Source: Thermoproteota archaeon (GTDB lineage: Archaea > Thermoproteota > Thermoprotei_A > Sulfolobales > Pyrodictiaceae). From it: DNA of 20,638 nucleotides. A program made the translations under genes and the position numbers. The stretch is taken from NCBI GenBank assembly GCA_013153105.1, contig JAADFC010000111.1, positions 1 through 20,638 of the forward strand, given 5' to 3'. Of this stretch, positions 15,238 through 20,638 are shown piece by piece (the first letter of the stretch is position 1; every line of letters starts with the position of its first letter). The notes beneath the pieces were generated by a model. It did not search any database. It had not been told where the DNA came from and saw only the letters and a program-made list of their open reading frames with translations.

Positions 15238-15249
15238 GCCTATAACCGC
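15238..15249 (-). promoter_or_regulatory. Candidate internal promoter before rpoB
   Basis: GCGGTTATAGGC on the minus strand resembles a TATA box and sits just after the rpoH stop codon. A transcript from here would have a GC-rich leader of about 145 bases before rpoB. Confidence 0.45.
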
Positions 15250-15275
15250 ATTCCTACACTCGGGAAGAACGCGCC

Positions 15276-15533
15276 CTAGTAGCCTACGACGTACCTGTAG
15301 ACAACGACCTCGCCGGACGTCGGGCTCTTACGGTATATGCGGACTATGTCGCCCGGCTTGGCACCTATCGCCTGCACCACCGGGTCAGTGACCCTTATCC
15401 ACGGCAGCTGGGGAGGGCTGACACCCAGCTCGCGGAGTATCCTCACAGCCTCCTCGGGCGGGACCACCTCGTGCTTAGGCACCAGCTCGTGCTCGAGAAT
15501 GTTGAACTTCTGCTTCTTCTGCTTCCGCGCCAA
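15276..15533 (-). CDS. rpoH: DNA-directed RNA polymerase subunit H
   Basis: The protein has 85 residues and is the homologue of the eukaryotic Rpb5 C-terminal domain, which sits in the polymerase jaw. Signature: ILEHELVPKHEVV, then ELGVSPPQLPWIRVTDPVVQ, and AKPGDIVRIYRKSPTSGE. I choose TTG 15533 because GGAGGGG lies 8 bases upstream and the N-terminus then matches the family length. The frame also opens at GTG 15551 (91 residues), which has no good ribosome-binding site; that start cannot be excluded. It follows L37e by 40 bases and precedes rpoB, the standard archaeal order for rpoH and rpoB. Confidence 0.96.
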   Translation of the reverse strand: MARKQKKQKFNILEHELVPKHEVVPPEEAVRILRELGVSPPQLPWIRVTDPVVQAIGAKPGDIVRIYRKSPTSGEVVVYRYVVGY

Positions 15534-15573
15534 GACGAGGGACCCCTCCACGCGCCCCGGGGGAGGCGGGAGG

Positions 15574-15762
15574 CTAGCGGAGCCTCTTACGGTTAACCTT
15601 CTTGTTCATCCAGGAGTAGCGGCGCATCCTCCTGCTCCTCCCGTAGCCGCAGGCCGCGCAGTAGCCTTTCGCGGCGTTGTACGAGTGGCGGCCGCAGCGC
15701 GGGCAGCGTATGTGGGTGTAGTTCTTGCTCATCTTACCGAAGCTAGGGGTACCCTTGCTCAC
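15574..15762 (-). CDS. rpl37e: 50S ribosomal protein L37e (eL37)
   Basis: This is a 62-residue basic zinc-ribbon protein of the large subunit. Four cysteines in two CxxC pairs (20/23 and 35/38) bind zinc: THIRCPRCGRHSYN and GYCAACGYG. The N-terminus SKGTPSFGK is typical. The start chosen is GTG 15762, with GGGGTGGTGTG just upstream; an ATG five codons earlier would add residues not seen in the family. It lies 25 bases after LSm, a pairing that recurs in archaea. Confidence 0.97.
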   Translation of the reverse strand: MSKGTPSFGKMSKNYTHIRCPRCGRHSYNAAKGYCAACGYGRSRRMRRYSWMNKKVNRKRLR

Positions 15763-15787
15763 GCCACACCACCCCACGCCAGGCTGG

Positions 15788-16015
15788 CTAGGGCTGGGCG
15801 GGCGAGACGAGCAGCACCGTGTCGCCCCGTATAACTATGGTGCCCAGCTTACGCGTGCGCCCATCCTCCATTATCTCCTCAGCATCCTCGAGCACCAGGT
15901 TGAGGTGCTGGTCGTAGCTGCGGAGCCTGCCGCGCACCTCGTTGCTCCCGCGCAGCTTGACCAGCACTATGCTCCCTATACTCTCCCCCAGAACCCTGTG
16001 GGTCGTCTCAGCCAC
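15788..16015 (-). CDS. Archaeal Sm-like protein (LSm/SmAP)
   Basis: This is a 75-residue Sm-fold protein that should form a heptameric ring binding U-rich RNA. The Sm1 motif is VRGRLRSYDQHLNLVLEDAEE (positions 28-48), with Asp35, His37 and Asn39 as the RNA-binding residues. The Sm2 motif is IVIRGDTVLLV (60-70), with Arg63-Gly64-Asp65. GTG 16015 is preceded by GGAGGT. It is the first gene of the long minus-strand block with L37e and the RNAP genes. The A/T-rich element at 16083-16094 is its only visible promoter. Confidence 0.97.
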   Translation of the reverse strand: MAETTHRVLGESIGSIVLVKLRGSNEVRGRLRSYDQHLNLVLEDAEEIMEDGRTRKLGTIVIRGDTVLLVSPAQP

Positions 16016-16082
16016 GGCGCCCTACCTCCACAGCAGCCCTCAGGGACACCCGGGAGGGGAGAGCCCCCGGCAGCCCCAGGGG

Positions 16083-16094
16083 CTTTAATAATAG
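16083..16094. promoter_or_regulatory. TATA element between divergent LSm and PUA genes
   Basis: The plus strand reads CTTTAATAATAG, the only A/T-rich site in the 102-base divergent gap. On the plus strand it lies about 26-30 bases before the PUA-protein ATG, implying a leaderless or near-leaderless mRNA. On the minus strand it would give LSm a leader of about 45-50 bases with GGAGGT. It may serve one or both directions. Confidence 0.6.
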
Positions 16095-16117
16095 AGCCGC
16101 CCCACCCCGCCGGGACC

Positions 16118-16618
16118 ATGGAGGACGGCGCCATGCGCCGCTGGCAGCTCTCCAAGAAGGATAGGCGGCGGCTGCTGGAGAGGCTCCACCAGCTATACCC
16201 CGCCATGGAGCTCCCGAGGGAGGCGAGGATAGAGAAGCTGGTAGAGGAAGATATCACCCTCTACCTCCTCGACGGCAGGCCCTGGCTCATAGAGCTGGAG
16301 GACAAGCTTATACCACACCTGGCCTGGCTGCTGCCCGATAGGTACCGGGGGGTGCTGCCCTACATAGTCGTCGACGAGGGCGCCGTGAAACCCATCTCGA
16401 GGGGCGCCGACCTCATGAGGCCCGGCGTCCTCCGCTTCGAAGGCGACTACGGGGAGGGCGACATAGTGGTCATAGTGGAGCCCGGCAGGCTGCTCCCCCT
16501 AGCGGTGCACGAGGCCCTGCTCCCCCGCAGCGAGGCCGAGAGGATGGAGAAGGGGAGGATAACCAGGAGCCTCCACCACGTCGGGGACAGGTTCTGGAAG
16601 CTCGGCCAGCAGGTCTAG
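16118..16618 (+). CDS. PUA-domain RNA-binding protein (archaeal MCT-1/Tma20-like)
   Basis: The protein has 166 residues. The C-terminal PUA domain is clear at about 80-155: YIVVDEGAVKPISRGADLMRPGV, then DIVVIVEPGRLLPLAVHEALL. The N-terminal 75 residues form a basic alpha/beta pre-PUA domain (RRWQLSKKDRRRLLERL). This layout matches the MCT-1/Tma20 branch, which acts in eukaryotic re-initiation and recycling; in archaea the role is not established. ATG 16118 fits the TATA spacing for a leaderless mRNA; ATG 16133 is an alternative. The frame is open much further upstream (to 15725), but that part is antisense to LSm and L37e. It is divergent from LSm and convergent with aCPSF1, sharing a CTAG stop. 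Confidence 0.9.
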   Translation: MEDGAMRRWQLSKKDRRRLLERLHQLYPAMELPREARIEKLVEEDITLYLLDGRPWLIELEDKLIPHLAWLLPDRYRGVLPYIVVDEGAVKPISRGADLMRPGVLRFEGDYGEGDIVVIVEPGRLLPLAVHEALLPRSEAERMEKGRITRSLHHVGDRFWKLGQQV

Positions 16619-18564
16619 GCGTTCCCTGCGATGTGTATAGAGTCGAGCACCGCCGGCGTGTAGACTCTAACGTTCGGCGGCAGCCCGAGGTGCTGCGCCC
16701 TCCTCCTTATCGTCTCGGCAAGCGAGTGTATAGCCTGCGGCTCGCCGTGGTTCAGTATTATGTTCCTGGGCTTCGGCTTCATGTTGGCCAGGAAGGCCAG
16801 CAGCTGCCTCCTGTCGGAGTGGCCGGAGAACCCGTCTATAGACACCACCTCCATGTTTATCTTCACTATTTCAACCTTGCCCTCGCCCGTCACCATGGTT
16901 ATCTCCCTCTCACCCTCGAGTATCCGCCTGCCAAGAGTGCCCTTAGCCTGGTACGCCACGAATATCAGCGTGTTCCGCGGGTCGCCGGCCAGGAGGCGCA
17001 GGTACTCCACCGAGGGGCCGCCGGTCAGCATGCCCGACGTGGCCAGTATTACGGCCGGCTCGTCGCTCGCTGCTATCTCCTCCCTCGTCTGCTTCTTGTC
17101 AACCGGTATAATGTTCTCGTGCTCGAACGGGTTCTCGTCGCGGAGTATGCGGCTCCTCACCTGGGCGGACAGCAGCTCCGGGTAGGTGAGGTGTATCGCG
17201 GTAACCTGCTTTATGCTACCGTCAATGTAGACCTTGAGCTCCTGTGGCAGCAGCTTCTTCCGCAGCGCCTCCGCGAGCACCAGGAGTATCTCCTGCGCCC
17301 TACCCACCGCCATGACGGGGATGAGCACCTTGCCCTTGCGCGCGGCCGTCCTGCTGATAGTGCTTATCAGCTCAAGCTCGGCTAGCTCCCTCTTCGGCTG
17401 GTCCCTATCGCCGTAGGTGCTCTCCATTATGAGCGTCTCCACCCGGGGGAAGACGGCGTTGGCCTTGTCGAGCAGCCTGGTCCGCCCGAACTTGAAGTCG
17501 CCCGTGTAGACTATGTTGTGCAGCCCCTCCCCTATGTGCAGGTGCGCCATAGCGGAGCCGAGTATGTGGCCTGCATTGTAGAAGGTGAGCTTGATATCCG
17601 GCGCTATGTCGGTGACCTCCCCATAGTCTAGGGGTATCGTGTGGAGCACCATCTTCTTGACCTCCAGCTGGCTATAGGGAGGCTTCTCGCCGCCCCGCTG
17701 GGCTATGTCGAGCAGGTCCAGCTGGGAGAGCACCATCAAGTCCCTGGTGGGCTTGGTCGCGTAGACGGGGCCCCGGTAGCCGTACTTGAAGAGGTATGGG
17801 AGCAGGCCCATATGGTCCAGGTGGGCGTGCGTTATTACCACAGCGTCTATCTCGTCTATCTTAAGCTGGTCAACGTCGAGCCTCGGGTAGAGGTCGTAGC
17901 CCGTACCCGCCGGGTTTATGCCCACGTCGAGGAGCACGCGGCTCTCACTCGTCTCGACCAGTATAGCGGAGCGGCCTACCTCCATGAAGCCTCCGAGGGC
18001 GGTTATGCGCACGTAGCGGTTCTCGAATATGACCCCACGGTGTATCCTCTCCCCTATGCTCCGCAGCATGCTCAGCCGGTAGCTGCTCTGAGAGAGCATG
18101 TAGTCTATGATCTGGTTCAGCAGCTTGAGATCCTCGGGCCTCACCGGCGCGGCGCGGATGACGTTAGGCCTCCAGCCTGTCTCCGCTAGTATCTTGTTGT
18201 ATATGCTGCGGCCCTTACCGTAGACTAGCCCTACCTTGCGCGCCTTGATTATAACCTCGCCGAGGACGTCGTCGAAGCGTATCTCCTCTATACCAGCCTC
18301 CTCGGGGACGAGCTGCTTTATAATCTCTATAGTCTCCTTCTTGGGCCTCCTAGCGGAGGGGTCCGTCCTGATGACTATCCTCTTCTTCAGCTTCTTAGCG
18401 ATCTCCTTCGCCAGCTCCGGGTATTCGACGAGGACCTTCGGGTTCTTCACGTATATAGCTATCTCGGGGCCCTCGAACTCCACCCTCGTAACGTTAACGT
18501 TGTGCGATAGCATGTGCTTCATTATGGTCATGATTATCGTCTTGCGGTCGCTGCGCCTGTACAC
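16615..18564 (-). CDS. fttA: Beta-CASP ribonuclease aCPSF1 (FttA), transcription termination factor
   Basis: The protein has 649 residues, full length for archaeal CPSF1. N-terminal KH-like domains cover about 1-145. The metallo-beta-lactamase core starts near 180, with the zinc motif HAHLDH (246-251) and the second histidine in NAGHILGSAM. The beta-CASP domain has ESTYGDRD, ATSGMLTGGPSVEY, DGFSGHSDR and a final ILNHGEP. In other archaea this enzyme cleaves nascent RNA after U-rich tracts and triggers termination. It acts with RNA polymerase, so the RNAP genes nearby fit. GTG 18564 is preceded by GGAGGGTGG. A 252-base leader separates it from the proteasome gene upstream on the same strand. 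Confidence 0.97.
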   Translation of the reverse strand: MYRRSDRKTIIMTIMKHMLSHNVNVTRVEFEGPEIAIYVKNPKVLVEYPELAKEIAKKLKKRIVIRTDPSARRPKKETIEIIKQLVPEEAGIEEIRFDDVLGEVIIKARKVGLVYGKGRSIYNKILAETGWRPNVIRAAPVRPEDLKLLNQIIDYMLSQSSYRLSMLRSIGERIHRGVIFENRYVRITALGGFMEVGRSAILVETSESRVLLDVGINPAGTGYDLYPRLDVDQLKIDEIDAVVITHAHLDHMGLLPYLFKYGYRGPVYATKPTRDLMVLSQLDLLDIAQRGGEKPPYSQLEVKKMVLHTIPLDYGEVTDIAPDIKLTFYNAGHILGSAMAHLHIGEGLHNIVYTGDFKFGRTRLLDKANAVFPRVETLIMESTYGDRDQPKRELAELELISTISRTAARKGKVLIPVMAVGRAQEILLVLAEALRKKLLPQELKVYIDGSIKQVTAIHLTYPELLSAQVRSRILRDENPFEHENIIPVDKKQTREEIAASDEPAVILATSGMLTGGPSVEYLRLLAGDPRNTLIFVAYQAKGTLGRRILEGEREITMVTGEGKVEIVKINMEVVSIDGFSGHSDRRQLLAFLANMKPKPRNIILNHGEPQAIHSLAETIRRRAQHLGLPPNVRVYTPAVLDSIHIAGNA

Positions 18565-18644
18565 GGCGATGCCACCCTCCCCTAACCGTCACCCTGCACT
18601 ACACCGTGCAGCCGCGGACCAGCCATGGGGTAGGCCGCCGCACA

Positions 18645-18667
18645 CCCGCGGGGAAACGGGCCGCGGG
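18645..18667. repeat. Inverted repeat in the aCPSF1 leader
   Basis: CCCGCGG, nine bases, then CCGCGGG: a perfect 7-bp GC stem, 81 bases upstream of the aCPSF1 start. It could be a hairpin in the 5' untranslated RNA. Confidence 0.4.
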
Positions 18668-18741
18668 CCGACCACGGTGGGGCCTTCGTGCAGAGGAGCG
18701 TGGCGCCCCCAGGAGCTGGGGCGTCCCAGGTGCTGCCCAGC

Positions 18742-18751
18742 CTGATAAGCC
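18742..18751 (-). promoter_or_regulatory. Weak TATA-like site upstream of aCPSF1
   Basis: GGCTTATCAG on the minus strand is a weak TATA match and would give a leader of about 155 bases. CCCCTATTAG at 18791-18800 is another candidate nearer the proteasome stop codon. Neither is strong, so aCPSF1 could also be co-transcribed with the proteasome gene. Confidence 0.3.
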
Positions 18752-18816
18752 GGCGGGGGCCGCCGGCGGGCGGGAAGCGCGCTCCAGGGTCTAATAGGGG
18801 TTCCTGCGCGTGGGGG

Positions 18817-19470
18817 TTACGCCCTCTCCTCCAGGCGCAGGTCGAACCGGTACCACCTGGAGCCCCCGGCGTCTATGACTACGACGTCTATGCCGTTCCC
18901 GGTGAAGGCGTCCCTCCTGATGGATGAGAATACTGCGCGCTTCACTAGGTCCACCGCCTCCTGCTCTGTTAGGTCTCCGCGGTAGCCGTCCTCCAGGACG
19001 CCTATGGCTGTGGGGCTGCCGGAGCCCGTGGCGACGTAGCGCTCCTCGGTCACCGCGCCGTACCAGTCTATGTTGTAGAGCCTCGGCGCCGTGTCGTAGC
19101 CGCCGAGGAGGAGCTGTACTATGTAGGGGTAGAACTTGGCGGAGTGGAGTATAGCGGAGAGGTACTCCGCGGCCGCGCGGACGGTCATGCGCCTCTTGGC
19201 GGTCCTCTCGTGGTACTCTATGTGTAGCCGGAGCCAGTCGGCGAGGACCTGCGCGTCCGCCACCAGGCCGGCCGTGGTCATGGCCATCCTGTCCGTTATA
19301 GGTATGATCTTCCTGGTCCTCTTGTGGGCAACGTAGTAGCCGCTCGTCGCCCGCCGGTCCGCTGCCAGGACCACAAACCTGTCCGTCCGGAGCCCCACAG
19401 TGGTGGTTCCATGTAGCGCCTTCTCAACCGCCCCCTGGAGGGGGCCCGCGGCTGGGCGCAGCGTGGCCAT
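18817..19470 (-). CDS. psmB: Proteasome subunit beta
   Basis: The protein has 217 residues with a 21-residue propeptide ending HG and then the catalytic Thr22 (mature Thr1 in GTTTVGL). In mature numbering Asp17 (AADRRAT), Lys33 (RTRKI), Ser129 (TGSGSP) and Asp166 (RRDAF) are kept, so it should be active. Position 169, usually Ser, is Thr (DAFTGNG). AGLVADAQVLADWLR and YIVQLLLGGYD are typical. It forms the inner rings of the 20S proteasome with alpha subunits encoded elsewhere. ATG 19470 is chosen. GAGGTG abuts it directly, an odd spacing. The frame opens as far as GTG 19512. Crenarchaea usually have two beta subunits; which one this is cannot be decided here. Confidence 0.96.
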   Translation of the reverse strand: MATLRPAAGPLQGAVEKALHGTTTVGLRTDRFVVLAADRRATSGYYVAHKRTRKIIPITDRMAMTTAGLVADAQVLADWLRLHIEYHERTAKRRMTVRAAAEYLSAILHSAKFYPYIVQLLLGGYDTAPRLYNIDWYGAVTEERYVATGSGSPTAIGVLEDGYRGDLTEQEAVDLVKRAVFSSIRRDAFTGNGIDVVVIDAGGSRWYRFDLRLEERA

Positions 19471-19526
19471 CACCTCGCAGCCTCGGTGGATGTGCCCGGA
19501 GTCGGCCACCAAGCCCGGGGGTCCCG

Positions 19527-19535
19527 GATATATGG
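19527..19535 (-). promoter_or_regulatory. TATA box of the proteasome beta gene
   Basis: CATATATCC on the minus strand, about 57 bases upstream of the ATG at 19470, giving a leader of roughly 35 bases. The ATATAT core is symmetrical, so a weak plus-strand use toward the G1P dehydrogenase gene is possible. Confidence 0.55.
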
Positions 19536-19620
19536 GGCCCGTCCGGGCCTACCCGCGTGGCGCGAGCCCCACCCCGGCCAGGGGGCGGGCCCCGCAGGGG
19601 GATGGAGGACTAGCCCGGCT

Positions 19621-20638
19621 ATGGACGGCGAGGGCATCCACTCCATAGAGCTGCCGAGGTTCATATTCATTGGTAGCGGGGCCCTCTACAGGGTTGCTGA
19701 GGCCCTCGAGTCTCTCGGGGTCCGGCGCGGGGCCAGGGTGCTGGTTGTCACCGGCCCCAACGTCTGGCGCCGCTACGGCGAGAGGCTTGGCGTGGCGCTG
19801 GACGGCTACATGGTTGAGGTCGTGGAGGCTCTCGACGCTAGGGTTGAGACCGGGGAGAGGGTGGCTGAGAGGGCTCGGGCACTGGGGGCCTCGGCCATCA
19901 TAGGCTTCGGCGGCGGGCGGCCTATAGACGTCGCCAAGTACGCGGCTATGAAGGCTGGCGCTGTCATGGTGAGCGTGCCGACGAGCCCCTCACACGACGG
20001 TATAGCCTCGCCGTTCACCTCGCTCAAGGGGCGGGAGAGGCCCTACTCGGTCCGCACCCGCACCCCCGCCGCTCTCGTCGCGGATATAGATGTGATAGCC
20101 TCGGCGCCCCTCCGCCTCATCCGGGCCGGCGCGGGCGACCTTATAGCGAAGCTTACCGCGGTGAGGGACTGGAGGCTCGCGCACAGGCTTAAGGGCGAGT
20201 ACTACGGGGAGTACGCTGCGAAGCTTGCCCTCCTGTCCGCGAAGCACGTCATAGAGTACGCCGCCGAGATAGGCCGCGGCGCTAAGAGCGGTGTGAGGGT
20301 GCTCGTCGAGGGGCTGATAAGCAGCGGGGTCGCCATGTGCATAGCTGGCTCCACCAGGCCTGCGAGCGGGAGCGAGCACCTCTTCAGCCACGCCCTCGAC
20401 GTGCTCTACCCGGGCCGGGCGCTGCACGGCGAGCAGGTCGCCCTCGGAACGATAATGATGATGTACCTCCACGGCGGCGACTGGAGGAGGGTGCGGAGGG
20501 CCCTGGAGAGGCTGGGCCTGCCCACCACAGCCCGGCAGCTCGGGATACCGGACGAGGTTGTAGTCGAGGCACTCACCATAGCGCACCGGATTAGGCCGGA
20601 GCGCTACACTATACTCGGCGAGACGGGGCTCACCCGCG
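19621..20638 (+). CDS. egsA: Glycerol-1-phosphate dehydrogenase [NAD(P)+] (3' partial)
   Basis: Reading from ATG 19621 the frame stays open to the window end (339 complete codons), so perhaps 10-20 C-terminal residues are missing. The enzyme reduces dihydroxyacetone phosphate to sn-glycerol-1-phosphate, which sets the stereochemistry of archaeal membrane lipids. The Rossmann half has VLVVTGPNVW and the NAD-binding GFGGGRPIDVAKYAA (95-109), then PTSPSHDGIASP. Zinc ligands are Asp173 (GAGDLIAK), His253 (SEHLFSHALD) and His269 (LHGEQVALG), as known for this family of iron-containing-alcohol-dehydrogenase relatives. GGAGG lies 12 bases upstream of the ATG, a little far. It diverges from the proteasome gene. 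Confidence 0.97.
   Translation, partial: MDGEGIHSIELPRFIFIGSGALYRVAEALESLGVRRGARVLVVTGPNVWRRYGERLGVALDGYMVEVVEALDARVETGERVAERARALGASAIIGFGGGRPIDVAKYAAMKAGAVMVSVPTSPSHDGIASPFTSLKGRERPYSVRTRTPAALVADIDVIASAPLRLIRAGAGDLIAKLTAVRDWRLAHRLKGEYYGEYAAKLALLSAKHVIEYAAEIGRGAKSGVRVLVEGLISSGVAMCIAGSTRPASGSEHLFSHALDVLYPGRALHGEQVALGTIMMMYLHGGDWRRVRRALERLGLPTTARQLGIPDEVVVEALTIAHRIRPERYTILGETGLTR

Noticed and set aside
15725..16117. An N-terminal extension of the PUA-domain protein upstream of ATG 16118
   Set aside because: The extension is antisense to LSm and L37e, is low in complexity, and a TATA box at 16083-16094 sits at leaderless distance from ATG 16118.
19990..20586. A 198-codon minus-strand frame antisense to the G1P dehydrogenase gene
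   Set aside because: It mirrors a conserved enzyme frame carrying all zinc ligands and has no recognisable domain.

Overview
The window looks like part of a GC-rich, hyperthermophilic archaeal chromosome, most likely Thermoproteota (Crenarchaeota), Desulfurococcales or Pyrodictiaceae-like. The evidence is an RNA polymerase with split A'/A'' and undivided B subunits, RpoH, L37e, L30e, a NusA-like double-KH protein, aEF1A, an archaeal proteasome beta subunit, aCPSF1 and glycerol-1-phosphate dehydrogenase (the enzyme for archaeal sn-1 lipids). GTG is the commonest start codon. Promoters look like archaeal TATA boxes, and many genes carry GGAGGTGA or GGGGTG ribosome-binding sites. The family-level placement is inference.

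Layout. 1-882 (+): the 3' part of a dolichol-phosphate mannosyltransferase-like enzyme fused to a GtrA-type membrane domain. It converges on a GYD-domain protein at 879-1193 (-). 1355-2934 (-): an ammonium transporter (amt) and its PII regulator (glnK), tightly coupled. 3305-16015 (-): a nearly continuous information-processing block. In transcription order it runs LSm, L37e, rpoH, rpoB, rpoA1, rpoA2, L30e, nusA-like, S12, a DUF151/BFN nuclease-like protein, S7 and aEF1A. Wider gaps with TATA-like boxes before rpoB, S12, the DUF151 gene, S7 and aEF1A suggest extra internal promoters. 16118-18564: a PUA-domain RNA-binding protein (+) converges on aCPSF1/FttA (-), the archaeal 3'-end ribonuclease and termination factor. 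18817-19470 (-): a proteasome beta subunit. 19621-end (+): glycerol-1-phosphate dehydrogenase, cut by the window edge.

How the genes fit together. Most of the window codes for the transcription and translation core: five RNAP genes, a NusA-like RNA binder, four ribosomal proteins, aEF1A, Sm-like and PUA RNA binders, and the termination ribonuclease. The amt-glnK pair is a separate ammonium uptake module placed where S10 often follows aEF1A in archaea. I found no mobile element, CRISPR array, tRNA or rRNA.

I see no candidate for a wholly new multi-gene system. The points most worth checking are the DUF151 gene between S12 and S7 with its G-rich leader, the extreme strand asymmetry at the 5' end of amt, the PII protein lacking Tyr51, the two convergent gene pairs that share a CTAG as stop codon on both strands, and the long leaders of rpoB and aCPSF1.
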